Part shown: piece after piece, positions 6,974-14,436 of the stretch
Position numbering within the stretch: position 1 is the first letter of the stretch
How the letters are laid out: every line of letters begins with the position of its first letter
Origin: CAZIWX01 sp964543125
Lineage (GTDB): Bacteria > Fidelibacterota > UBA8477
Direction of reading: 5' to 3'
Assembly: GCA_964543125.1 (NCBI GenBank)
Contig: CAZIWX010000062.1
Span: forward strand, 1-14,604
DNA length: 14,604 nucleotides
The notes under the pieces: generated by a model
Database searches by the model: none
The model's input: the letters and a program-made list of their open reading frames with translations, nothing else
Told to the model about the DNA's origin: nothing
Program-made: the position numbers and the translations under genes

Positions 6974-6991
6974 CTGTAGAATAATCTACAG
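6974..6991. repeat. Perfect inverted repeat CTGTAGA/TCTACAG
   Basis: 7-base arms with the 4-base spacer ATAA, giving CTGTAGAATAATCTACAG. It lies about 60 bases after the MFS stop codon on the minus strand. It could be an operator or a weak transcript-end hairpin; no T-run follows. Confidence 0.35.
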
Positions 6992-7051
6992 CACGGTGCC
7001 GGATTATCAACAACCTCCCGGAAAGAAATGCTTTAGACCCGGGCCCATTTT

Positions 7052-8305
7052 TTATTCCGGGACTAACGCGGGCTGCTTCACGCCAACCATAAAGATCAAC
7101 AATCCCGTAGCCATCAAAACGGTGCTGATTCCAAACAGACCCGTGTAACCCAGCCACTCCACCAATTTTCCGGCCAGCATGATGTAAATGAATAAAACCG
7201 GTGCCAGGGCGGAATCCAGGGCAGCGTAATAAAGCTTCCGGTCACCGGCTTCTCCGGCAAATTCATACACAAACACCATAAATGAGGATTGCATCGCTCC
7301 GGTGGCCATGCCGATTGCCACAAATACCAGGTTAGCCATTAACGATGTAGTTGCAATTTGCACCAGCAGTAAGGCCAGCAAATGTCCAATGAAGAAAAAA
7401 GTGACTACAAACTTACTGCTGATGCGATCGCCCAGCATCCCGAAAACGAAGTTGAATAAGGCTGTACCGCCTACCAGGAAAAAGGTGAATTCCCCGGCTA
7501 CGCCGATGGAAAAATGAAGCTTTTCATCTAGGTAGACCGCATAGAAGGCCAGGGGCATCACGGAAGCCGCGCCCAACATCCGGCTGTAGAAATAGCGCCG
7601 GAAATTCCGGTCGTGAACCAGGATTTTTTTCAAAGCCGTCCGCATACCGTCACGCACCCGGGCGGCAATATCCAGCGGATTAATGACCTTCAGGAACAGG
7701 AACATGGCGGTGCCCAGCGTGGCGGCGCCCAGCATGATAAAAAACCCCAGGCCGTAATTGCGCGGGAAAACAAAAGCGCCGGAATCAAGGATGGTCTTCA
7801 GCAAAAAGCCACCGGCCATGCCCAAGAGAGCGCTCGTGGCGAAAGTGATTCCGAAAAACCGGCTTCGGTGTTGGCGCAAACTGATGGAAGCCAGAAAATC
7901 CGCCCAAATCGGCAGGAGCGAACCTATCGTAAGCGAATAGACAATAAAGGTAAGCAGGTAGAGTACAATCGCCGTGGTGCCCTGCAAGCCCAATACGAAG
8001 AACCAAACCACCATCAAGCCGATCCAGGGCAGGGTCAGGACATGCAGCCCAATGTTGAGCTTCTTGATGTTGGCAAAACCACGAAAGCGGCGCACCGACA
8101 GGAGTTGCGGCAAACCAACCAAAAGCACAAAACCACCGGGAATCATCCCGATAACGACGGGCGAGGCGCCCAATTGCGCCAAAAACAGCGGAACCACGGC
8201 GTTGATGTTGTGAAACGCCATGGCAAAGCCCCACAAGCCTTCGCCCAGAGCATTGAAAATTGTATTACAGTTGTGAGTGTGGATTAGACTATGGGTTTGG
8301 GGCAT
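7052..8305 (-). CDS. Major facilitator superfamily transporter, substrate unknown
   Basis: A 417-residue, strongly hydrophobic protein with about 12 predicted membrane helices in two halves and a basic cytoplasmic loop between them (about 205-240, ARVRDGMRTALKKILVHDRNFRRYF). G292-D293-R294 in FGMLGDRISSKF is the MFS motif A in the second half. The matching first-half position is degenerate (SVRRFRGFANIKK, 70-82). The N-terminus has three His in HSLIHTH. The overall look is of the poorly characterised multidrug/sugar-type MFS group that begins N-x-L-x-E-G-L-W-G. The ATG at 8305 has no good ribosome binding site; an internal start (Met 29, MAFHNINAVV) would remove part of helix 1 and is less likely. 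It is a single gene, followed by a 265-base gap. The substrate cannot be inferred. Confidence 0.88.
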   Translation of the reverse strand: MPQTHSLIHTHNCNTIFNALGEGLWGFAMAFHNINAVVPLFLAQLGASPVVIGMIPGGFVLLVGLPQLLSVRRFRGFANIKKLNIGLHVLTLPWIGLMVVWFFVLGLQGTTAIVLYLLTFIVYSLTIGSLLPIWADFLASISLRQHRSRFFGITFATSALLGMAGGFLLKTILDSGAFVFPRNYGLGFFIMLGAATLGTAMFLFLKVINPLDIAARVRDGMRTALKKILVHDRNFRRYFYSRMLGAASVMPLAFYAVYLDEKLHFSIGVAGEFTFFLVGGTALFNFVFGMLGDRISSKFVVTFFFIGHLLALLLVQIATTSLMANLVFVAIGMATGAMQSSFMVFVYEFAGEAGDRKLYYAALDSALAPVLFIYIMLAGKLVEWLGYTGLFGISTVLMATGLLIFMVGVKQPALVPE

Positions 8306-8554
8306 GAGGAAAAATCGGGAAGAGAATGATGCTTCCCAAGTGAATGTTTTGGGACCAACGCGCCGGGTTATTGGAACCGGGAGCTTCTTTCAATGATGAT
8401 GAAGGCTCTCCGGAGCGTATGGTTGCGGTAATTTCAGACACGAATAATCAAATATTTTCCCCTTCAAAAAGGAGAAATTACCCCGGTTTATGGCGCGATG
8501 GAGCCGGGTACGGGGATATTCGGGTATTGAAACAGGAATAACGCGCGGCTAGTC

Positions 8555-8815
8555 TCAACCTCTCAACCGACCATAACGCAACTGTTCGTAGCCGCACACC
8601 GGACAGGCCAGCCGGTAAACCCTCAGCCACATAACGGACGCCCATAAGCGTTGATTGGGTGTCGCCCGGTACAGACGCAGCCGGGTCTCACAGCGGGGAC
8701 ACTTTTCCGGAGTGTGACGCGACTTAAACAGCAAAATGGATCGCCCTAGGATCAACATGGCCAGGACAAGGATACCCCCTGCCATCAGGAACAATAAACC
8801 GGGGTGGTTAAGCAT
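8555..8815 (-). CDS. Small membrane protein with two CxxC pairs
   Basis: An 86-residue protein of no recognised family. One membrane helix (about 7-29, LLFLMAGGILVLAMLILG) is followed by a basic soluble part with CPRC (39-42) and CPVC (71-74), which could form one zinc ribbon. The ATG at 8815 was chosen, with AGGGAG 11 bases upstream. A TTG at 8824 would add three residues, but its spacing to that site is too short. The coding call rests on the paired Cys motifs and the orderly helix-plus-ribbon layout. It lies upstream of the MFS gene on the same strand, but 249 bases away; that gap shows no gene I trust. Confidence 0.65.
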   Translation of the reverse strand: MLNHPGLLFLMAGGILVLAMLILGRSILLFKSRHTPEKCPRCETRLRLYRATPNQRLWASVMWLRVYRLACPVCGYEQLRYGRLRG

Positions 8816-9037
8816 GTTAAACAATTCTCCCTGCCGGTAACATATTAATAAACATTTTCTTGTAATGCCATTAAAAGCGGTGGTTCCGGAATTCGAGAAC
8901 TCAAAGCGGGCCAGCCTTTCGTAGAGCGCATTCTATGAAGATGAATATTTTGAATTCACATTGAGCGCCAGGCTTATCCGGCTTCCTGAAGCATCCCCTC
9001 CCCCCTTTCTTAATGTTGCTTCCCGCCGCGTGGTTGT

Positions 9038-9065
9038 TTGACTTCGGCACGGAAAAATTTATCTT
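9038..9065 (+). promoter_or_regulatory. Candidate sigma-70-type promoter of acnA
   Basis: TTGACT (9038-9043), a 16-base spacer, then TATCTT (9060-9065), about 70 bases before the acnA start. It is the best housekeeping match in the 323-base gap 8816-9138. The rest of that gap shows no gene and no clear repeat. Confidence 0.5.
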
Positions 9066-9138
9066 AGCCCATGCTGTTTTTTAGGTTAACGAACCCTTTG
9101 AAAAACAATTCTAAACTACATATATTCAAGGAGTTATG

Positions 9139-11823
9139 ATGTCCTTAACACCGCAATCGTTGGACAGCTTCAAGACGCACAATCGCCTGGAAGTAAACGG
9201 AAAGCCCTACACCTTTTACGATCTGAAAAAACTGGGGGCGGATGACAAACTGGCGAAACTGCCGGTATCAATTAAAATTTTGCTGGAAAACATGCTGCGC
9301 TATGAGGATGGGAAAACTGTCACCAAAGACGATGTACAAGCCGTCTTGAACTACGATCCCAAAGCCAAACCATCCCACGAAATTGCCTTCCGGCCATCGC
9401 GAATTCTGCTCCAGGATTTCACCGGTGTACCCGCCGTGGTTGATCTGGCCGTGATGCGCGACGCCATCAAAGACCTGGGCGGCGATCCTGATAAAATCAA
9501 TCCATTATTACCCGCCGATCTGGTTATCGACCACTCGGTACAGGTAGACAAGTTCGGTTCATCTACCGCTTTTGCCGACAATGCCAAGATCGAGATCCAA
9601 CGTAATCGCGAACGCTACGAATTTTTGCGCTGGGGCCAGAAAGCTTTTGAGAATTTCCGGGTGGTCCCGCCGGACACCGGTATCGTCCACCAGGTGAATC
9701 TGGAATATCTGGCACATGTAGCCTTCACCAAGGAAACCGCGGACGGCACCGAAGTTTATCCTGACTCACTCGTCGGTACCGACTCCCACACCACCATGAT
9801 CAATGGTCTGGGCGTCATGGGCTGGGGCGTGGGCGGTATCGAAGCCGAAGCCGGTATGCTGGGTCAACCGGTCACCATGCTGATCCCGCAGGTCGTGGGT
9901 TTCCGTTTCACCGGCAAACTGGCCGAAGGCGTCACCGCTACTGACTTGGTATTAACGGTCGTCCAGATGCTCCGCGCCAAAGGTGTCGTCGGTAAATTTG
10001 TGGAATATTTCGGTCCGGGTCTCCAGACCTTATCCCTGGAAGACAAAGCCACCATCGCCAACATGGCTCCCGAATATGGCGCTACCATGGGCTTTTTCCC
10101 GGTGAATGACAAAACGCTGGATTACATGCGCTTCACCGGCCGTCCGGCGGAATTGGTCGCCTTAACCGAAGCCTATACGAAAGCCAACACCCTGTTTGTT
10201 GATGGCAGCGGTGATGATCCGGAATTCTCCGATGTACTGGAGCTGGATCTGAGCACGGTCGAGCCCTCCATGGCCGGCCCCAAACGCCCCCAGGATCGGG
10301 TTTCTCTCAGTGGCGCTAAATCCGCCTGGCAGGAAACACTGGCTGACCTGAAAACCAACGGCGTTTCTGAAATGACCGTGAATGATCCTGAACAGGGCTC
10401 CTACGAACTGAAACACGGCGATGTGGTCATTGCCGCTATCACTTCCTGTACCAACACCTCCAATCCCAGCGTGCTCATCGCCGCCGGTTTGCTGGCCAAG
10501 AAAGCGGTTGAAAAAGGATTGAATGTCAAACCCTGGGTCAAGACTTCGTTGGCGCCCGGATCCAAAGTGGTGACCGAATATCTGAACAACGCCGGTCTCA
10601 CACCCTATCTGGATCAACTGAAGTTCAATCTGGTGGGGTATGGATGTACCACCTGTATCGGCAACTCGGGTCCCCTGCCGGATCACATTGCCAAAGCGGT
10701 CGTGGATGGTAATCTGGTGGTGACCTCGGTCCTGTCTGGCAACCGCAATTTCGAAGGCCGCGTCAATCCTCACACCAAAGGTAACTATCTGGCATCCCCG
10801 CCATTGGTGGTGGCGTACGCCCTGGCTGGCACATTGGATTTCGATATGTACAACGATCCCATCGGGCAGGACAAAAAAGGCAACGATGTCTATCTGAAAG
10901 ACATCTGGCCGGCAACACTGGAAGTAGCCGAAACCCTGCGCAAAGCCATTACCTCCGAGCAGTTCCAGGCCAAGTACAGCGATGTGTTTCATGGCGACGC
11001 CGCCTGGCAGTCGCTACCGGTTCCGGAAGGTTCGCTTTACGACTGGATGGACGACTCTACCTATATTCGCAAACCGACCTTCTTCGATGGGATGACCAAA
11101 GAGGTTTCTGATCCACAGGACATTCAGAATGCCCGCCTTCTGGCGTTGCTGGGTGATTCCGTAACAACCGATCATATTTCTCCGGCCGGATCATTTTCGA
11201 AAGATTCACCCGCTGGCAAATATTTGATGGCAAAGAGTGTGGAACCGAAAGACTTCAATTCCTATGGCTCGCGGCGCGGCAATCACGAAGTCATGATGCG
11301 TGGGACATTCGGTAATATCCGTCTGCGGAATCGTATGGCACCCGGCACGGAAGGTGGCTGGACCCGTTATCAGCCGGATGACGAGGAGATGACCATTTTC
11401 GACGCTTCCATGAAGTACCAGGAAAATGGCGTACCGCTGGTGGTCATCGCCGGCAAGGAATACGGTACCGGCTCCAGTCGCGACTGGGCCGCCAAGGGCA
11501 CCTATCTCCTGGGTGTAAAGGCGGTAATTGCCGAGAGTTTCGAGCGGATTCACCGCAGTAATCTGATCGGTATGGGCGTGCTGCCATTGCAGTTCAAAGC
11601 TGGTGAAAACCAGGAAACACACGGACTCACCGGCAAAGAGGTTTACGACATCACCGGCATCGCGGAGGATCTGGAGCCGGGCAAGGAACTCACCGTAACG
11701 ATCAAGTCTGAAGTTGGTATTAAACCCTTCACGGTGGATTGTCGAATTGATACTCCCAATGAACTGGCCTATTACCGCCACGGCGGGATTCTCCAGTATG
11801 TCCTAAGGTCGCTGATCAAGTAA
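9139..11823 (+). CDS. acnA: Aconitate hydratase A (aconitase, AcnA/IRP1 type)
   Basis: TCA-cycle enzyme that isomerises citrate to isocitrate via cis-aconitate using a [4Fe-4S] cluster. It has 894 residues, close to the 890 or so of E. coli AcnA, so it is complete. The cluster ligands are C437 in SCTNTSNP and C503 and C506 in GYGCTTCIGNSGPL. Other family marks are SLVGTDSHTTMINGLGVMGWGVGGIEAEAGMLG, GDSVTTDHISPAG, NSYGSRRGNHEVMMRGTFGNIR, and KEYGTGSSRDWAAKG in the swivelling domain 4. Two ATGs are adjacent (9136 and 9139). The second was chosen because AAGGAG (9128-9133) then has a 5-base spacing. A terminator follows 25 bases after the stop. It is a stand-alone transcription unit. A diverged, broken copy of its last 27 codons lies 2 kb downstream, beyond hipBA. 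Confidence 0.98.
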   Translation: MSLTPQSLDSFKTHNRLEVNGKPYTFYDLKKLGADDKLAKLPVSIKILLENMLRYEDGKTVTKDDVQAVLNYDPKAKPSHEIAFRPSRILLQDFTGVPAVVDLAVMRDAIKDLGGDPDKINPLLPADLVIDHSVQVDKFGSSTAFADNAKIEIQRNRERYEFLRWGQKAFENFRVVPPDTGIVHQVNLEYLAHVAFTKETADGTEVYPDSLVGTDSHTTMINGLGVMGWGVGGIEAEAGMLGQPVTMLIPQVVGFRFTGKLAEGVTATDLVLTVVQMLRAKGVVGKFVEYFGPGLQTLSLEDKATIANMAPEYGATMGFFPVNDKTLDYMRFTGRPAELVALTEAYTKANTLFVDGSGDDPEFSDVLELDLSTVEPSMAGPKRPQDRVSLSGAKSAWQETLADLKTNGVSEMTVNDPEQGSYELKHGDVVIAAITSCTNTSNPSVLIAAGLLAKKAVEKGLNVKPWVKTSLAPGSKVVTEYLNNAGLTPYLDQLKFNLVGYGCTTCIGNSGPLPDHIAKAVVDGNLVVTSVLSGNRNFEGRVNPHTKGNYLASPPLVVAYALAGTLDFDMYNDPIGQDKKGNDVYLKDIWPATLEVAETLRKAITSEQFQAKYSDVFHGDAAWQSLPVPEGSLYDWMDDSTYIRKPTFFDGMTKEVSDPQDIQNARLLALLGDSVTTDHISPAGSFSKDSPAGKYLMAKSVEPKDFNSYGSRRGNHEVMMRGTFGNIRLRNRMAPGTEGGWTRYQPDDEEMTIFDASMKYQENGVPLVVIAGKEYGTGSSRDWAAKGTYLLGVKAVIAESFERIHRSNLIGMGVLPLQFKAGENQETHGLTGKEVYDITGIAEDLEPGKELTVTIKSEVGIKPFTVDCRIDTPNELAYYRHGGILQYVLRSLIK

Positions 11824-11848
11824 CAACCTGTTTCAAACTGAATGACTC

Positions 11849-11879
11849 AAGCCCCAAGGATTTCCGTGGGGCTTTGTTA
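11849..11879 (+). terminator. Rho-independent terminator of acnA
   Basis: Perfect 8-base stem AAGCCCCA (11849-11856) and TGGGGCTT (11867-11874) with a 10-base loop, followed by TGTT. It starts 25 bases after the acnA stop codon. Confidence 0.85.
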
Positions 11880-11907
11880 AGCATTAGAAAACGAGTATAA
11901 ACCCGAG

Positions 11908-11954
11908 AAGTAAAAATTGTCTGTCTGAGCTCCGTCGAAGACCAATTTTTACTT
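11908..11954. repeat. MITE/REP-like hairpin with 12-base terminal inverted repeats
   Basis: AAGTAAAAATTG (11908-11919) and its exact complement CAATTTTTACTT (11943-11954) enclose a 23-base core that contains CTGAGCTCCGTCGAAG. That core resembles the common dispersed 'CTGAG...TCGAAG' bacterial repeats. With one bulged base the stem extends by TCT/AGA. It lies between acnA and the 3' end of hipA and may also end the hipA transcript. Confidence 0.55.
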
Positions 11955-12027
11955 TCCTTTTAAATATTTTTCAGGGTCCCCAATAGTTCGACTTTTCAAT
12001 TTACCTTTAAGTTGAAAAACAGGTTTG

Positions 12028-13290
12028 TCACGAACCCAAATATTTTGCCGCGACTTGTGTTTCCTCGTGTTCAAACGCCGATTTAAATCGTTCAATTTCT
12101 GTTCGAGATAAACCAAAATTGCTGGCCACATCTCGCCAACTTGAGGTGGCTCTTAAAACTTCTTTAAGAATTATTTTTACCTCTAGGGTGGATAGGTCAA
12201 AGTAATCCGCCACGCTGAGGGCATTCTCGATTGATGCACTGGTATCATCCAAAGCGATGGCACTACGCAAAAAACGGGGAGCAATGTCCGCCGGAACCGG
12301 ATTCATGTCATATGCCGGTGAAAGCAACCACCCTCCGGTCCCCTGGTAAAGGAATCCATGATTGCGCATGTGGTCATCAAAATTTGAAACCAGAACATTA
12401 AAGACAACCCTTCTCCAGAGTTGTTTGATATCCGCCTTAGGTTTTGCTCCGTATTGCCGGATTGCATCCACCAATTCCAGATAGCTACGGATTTCATGAT
12501 CAGCAGCATCTAACATACTCAGCCCCGATAGAAATGGGATCCTGTCTGTTCCAGCTCGATCAAACCGGTCAATCAGTAGAACTGAACGATTTTGTACCTT
12601 CTCAATGCGAAAATTTGATGTCCTGATCCCGGCTTTTTGCGCCAGGTGTAATGTTACCGCTTCCCAGCGCACCGTATTATAATCATCATCTTTCTTGGGG
12701 AATTTTACTAAAAGCAGGTTGCCATCATTATCCACAATGGATGCTTTCGGTCGTGCACCACCCAATGATGAGCCAGGCGCCAGCAAAATTCTCAAGTCGT
12801 CTTTGTTTTCTCGGTTACTATTAATTGCCGCAGCAGCAGCAAGCAGTCTTGGTAAATCAATTTTTAGGGGGATCACATGGGGTGTATCAACGGCCAGGAA
12901 ATCACCGCCTTCCTCACGGGAGAATCGTAGAGCACCTTGCCGTGCCCGGTCATTAACCTGAAGTAAAAAATCGATTTCACGAATATGCCGTAAAGGCTGA
13001 TTTTCCAGTTTTGCCTGCATCCGGGCATGACGAGACATTAATAGGCGCCCCCAACGGTCTGGGGCTGAGTCACCGATTGCGCCAAACAAAGCCTTCCCCG
13101 GACCGGTATGAAAAACGCCCGCACCAATTTTTAAAGCTGGTTCCAGGGAAAATCTTTGCGGATTGTTAAGCCAAGCACGATCATATTCAAAACTGGCGCT
13201 TTCATTATTGCCTGTGGTATGCACCCAGAGACGACCAAGCAAATGATTTGTGCCTGCCAAGTCAATATAGACATAGATGGTATCAGCCAT
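12028..13290 (-). CDS. hipA: HipA-family Ser/Thr kinase toxin
   Basis: A 420-residue protein with the HipA N-terminal subdomain (about 1-125: LLGRLWVHTTG, then FGAIGDSAPDRWGR) and the HipA-like kinase domain. Visible kinase features are the Gly/Ser loop GSSLGGARPK (173-182), corresponding to the E. coli SVAGAQ loop that carries autophosphorylated Ser150; K196 in LLVKFPKK; LLIDRFDR (238-245); the catalytic loop with D305, H307 and N310 in NFDDHMRN; and the metal-binding D328 in SPAYDMNP. All key residues are present, so it should be active. Known HipA kinases phosphorylate aminoacyl-tRNA synthetases and arrest growth; the target here is not deducible. It lies 15 bases after the HTH gene, the typical antitoxin-first order. 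The ATG at 13290 fits MADTIYVYIDLAG, the usual start. Confidence 0.95.
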   Translation of the reverse strand: MADTIYVYIDLAGTNHLLGRLWVHTTGNNESASFEYDRAWLNNPQRFSLEPALKIGAGVFHTGPGKALFGAIGDSAPDRWGRLLMSRHARMQAKLENQPLRHIREIDFLLQVNDRARQGALRFSREEGGDFLAVDTPHVIPLKIDLPRLLAAAAAINSNRENKDDLRILLAPGSSLGGARPKASIVDNDGNLLLVKFPKKDDDYNTVRWEAVTLHLAQKAGIRTSNFRIEKVQNRSVLLIDRFDRAGTDRIPFLSGLSMLDAADHEIRSYLELVDAIRQYGAKPKADIKQLWRRVVFNVLVSNFDDHMRNHGFLYQGTGGWLLSPAYDMNPVPADIAPRFLRSAIALDDTSASIENALSVADYFDLSTLEVKIILKEVLRATSSWRDVASNFGLSRTEIERFKSAFEHEETQVAAKYLGS

Positions 13291-13305
13291 TATTTCACCA
13301 TTCTT

Positions 13306-13647
13306 CTATTTAGTTCTGTCGTTTTGAAATGATTTTTGATGGATTCGCTCTGGTAACCGTTCTTCTTCAAGTGTAAGACCAACAGTGTCACTTTTCACAT
13401 TTGCCAAACCAGCCAGATTATCAATTAATCCCAGCGCCATGAGCACCTTGGCGTAAATACCCATGGAAACGCCCGGATCGCCTTTTGCAACTTTTACCAA
13501 AGTGGTGCGGCTGATGGAAGCACGCTCAGCCAGCAAAGCGCTGGGTATGCGCCGCCGCCGCCGGGCATTGCTCAGATCTTGTCCCAAAGTACGAAGCGCC
13601 CGTTTCACGGGAATCGGGAAGTTAGGATTTCTGGCTTGCTGTGTCAT
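13306..13647 (-). CDS. hipB: HipB-like XRE-family antitoxin/repressor
   Basis: A 113-residue DNA-binding protein. A helix-turn-helix of XRE type spans about 19-75 (ALRTLGQDLSNARRRRRIP, then ALLAERASISRTTLVKVAKGD, then GIYAKVLMALGL). A polar C-terminal tail (76-113) probably contacts or neutralises the toxin. It is longer than E. coli HipB (88 residues) and has an RRRRR stretch in helix 1-2. It is co-transcribed with hipA. A 13-base perfect inverted repeat brackets a promoter just upstream, the layout expected for autorepression. The ATG at 13647 has only a weak upstream GGTG. Confidence 0.92.
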   Translation of the reverse strand: MTQQARNPNFPIPVKRALRTLGQDLSNARRRRRIPSALLAERASISRTTLVKVAKGDPGVSMGIYAKVLMALGLIDNLAGLANVKSDTVGLTLEEERLPERIHQKSFQNDRTK

Positions 13648-13672
13648 TTTAGCACCATTCGCAATTCTACAT

Positions 13673-13727
13673 TAATGTTCACTATCACAACCATTACCGC
13701 CTTTAATGTATAGCATAGTGAACATTA
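13673..13727 (-). promoter_or_regulatory. hipBA promoter bracketed by a 13-base inverted repeat (probable operator)
   Basis: Arms TAATGTTCACTAT (13673-13685) and ATAGTGAACATTA (13715-13727) are exact complements, 42 bases centre to centre, which equals four helical turns. On the minus strand an extended -10, TGC-TATACA (13715-13707), sits between the arms. The right arm covers the -35/-10 spacer and the left arm falls downstream of the likely transcription start. ACATTAATGT (13669-13678) is a further palindrome overlapping the left arm. Confidence 0.65.
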
Positions 13728-13762
13728 TTACAAAAGAAATTGATTACTGGATCGATAATGGC

Positions 13763-13873
13763 GGAACCAAGACCTTTTTAGTGGTCTGCCGGATCGATAC
13801 CCCCAACGAACTGGCTTACTACCGCCATGGCGGGATACTGTAGTATGTCCTGCGGTCGCTGATCAGGAATTAG
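13763..13873 (+). pseudogene. Remnant of an aconitase 3' end (acnA pseudogene fragment)
   Basis: Read from 13763 the frame gives GTKTFLVVCRIDTPNELAYY, then RHGGIL, a TAG (13841-13843), then YVLRSLIRN and a stop at 13871-13873. The intact AcnA ends CRIDTPNELAYYRHGGILQY, then VLRSLIK. Segments 13787-13867 and 11740-11820 match at 67 of 81 bases. Of the 14 differences, 12 are silent, one is CAG to TAG and one is Lys to Arg. The fragment therefore descends from a functional, diverged aconitase allele and later acquired a nonsense codon. Nothing recognisable as aconitase remains upstream of about 13763, where the hipBA control region begins. It has the same orientation as acnA. Confidence 0.88.
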
Positions 13874-13958
13874 CGGATCGTTGATTAGAATTGGGTAAAA
13901 ATAAAACCGCCCCGGAGTGGGAGGAGTTCGAGTTCATTTTCCGGGCGAGCCACTGTAC

Positions 13959-14016
13959 GGAAACCAATTTGTCCGCCAACCCGCCCGGGCAGGGCCGGCG
14001 GATGAAAATCGGTTTC
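13959..14016. repeat. Imperfect inverted-repeat element, copy A
   Basis: The left arm GGAAACCAATTTGTCCGCC (13959-13977) and right arm GGCGGATGAAAATCGGTTTC (13997-14016) can pair across a GC-rich 19-base loop. A related element with the same arms and a longer loop is at 14332-14412. Confidence 0.55.
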
Positions 14017-14036
14017 GGCCCGTTCCGGGATTTCCA

Positions 14037-14135
14037 TTGCCACGAGCTTTAGCTCGTGGATTAATAATTCAAAACGAGACGGGCTTTAGCCCAATTGAAA
14101 TCCTGAAGTAAGGGGCTCAAAGCCCGGAGGTACGG
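14037..14135. repeat. Composite REP-like palindromic element, copy 2
   Basis: CCACGAGCTTTAGCTCGTGG (14040-14059), GGGCTTTAGCCC (14081-14092), then AGGGGCTCAAAGCCCGG and AGGTACGG (14111-14135). Module order and spacing match the copy at 2784-2887, 11 kb away. Confidence 0.75.
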
Positions 14136-14193
14136 AGAGAACCTCCTTGGTGCCGTCCCTGGCGGGACTAATCTTTTTTGTTCGGTTGATATT

Positions 14194-14315
14194 CCCGGCA
14201 CTAAAGTGCCGGGCTATGCTCCCAGCGTCCCTGGCGGGACAATTGGCCTCAGTCAGATAACCGCTTTCCGGCCTCCAACCCGGCCCGGCGAGGTGGAGGA
14301 CTAAAGCGGTTCTCG
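14194..14315 (+). repeat. 122-base direct repeat, copy 1
   Basis: It starts with the palindrome CCCGGCACTAAAGTGCCGGG, contains GTCCCTGGCGGGAC (14227-14240), and ends in a long hairpin whose outer arms are AACCGCTTT (14259-14267) and AAAGCGGTT (14303-14311). It matches 14437-14558 at 115 of 122 positions by hand count, without gaps. Confidence 0.85.
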
Positions 14316-14331
14316 ACCTGTTCCTTGAAGC

Positions 14332-14412
14332 GGAAACCAATTTGGCCCGCCTTTTATCGATGCAGTGTTAAACCCGGAATGTGAATTAAGCGGCGGGCTG
14401 AAAATTGGTTTT
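14332..14412. repeat. Imperfect inverted-repeat element, copy B
   Basis: The left arm GGAAACCAATTTGGCCCGCC (14332-14351) and right arm GGCGGGCTG plus AAAATTGGTTTT (14392-14412) enclose 40 bases. The arms match copy A at 13959-14016, but the loop is unrelated. Confidence 0.6.
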
Positions 14413-14436
14413 GGTCTTTTTCCATTCGATGTTTTG

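Noticed and set aside
7613..8287. 224-codon plus-strand ORF opposite the MFS gene
   Set aside because: It is antisense to a clear membrane transporter; its polar, Gln/His-rich composition is what hydrophobic codons give in reverse.
8344..8541. 65-codon plus-strand ORF between the MFS and small-protein genes
   Set aside because: No ribosome binding site, no family, and a composition like the flanking non-coding DNA.
10162..10992. 276-codon minus-strand ORF inside acnA
   Set aside because: It is a codon-bias shadow of the well-supported acnA frame, with no family features.
11949..12131. Minus-strand 60-codon ORF overlapping the hipA 3' end
   Set aside because: It overlaps hipA in another frame, has no ribosome binding site and no recognisable family.
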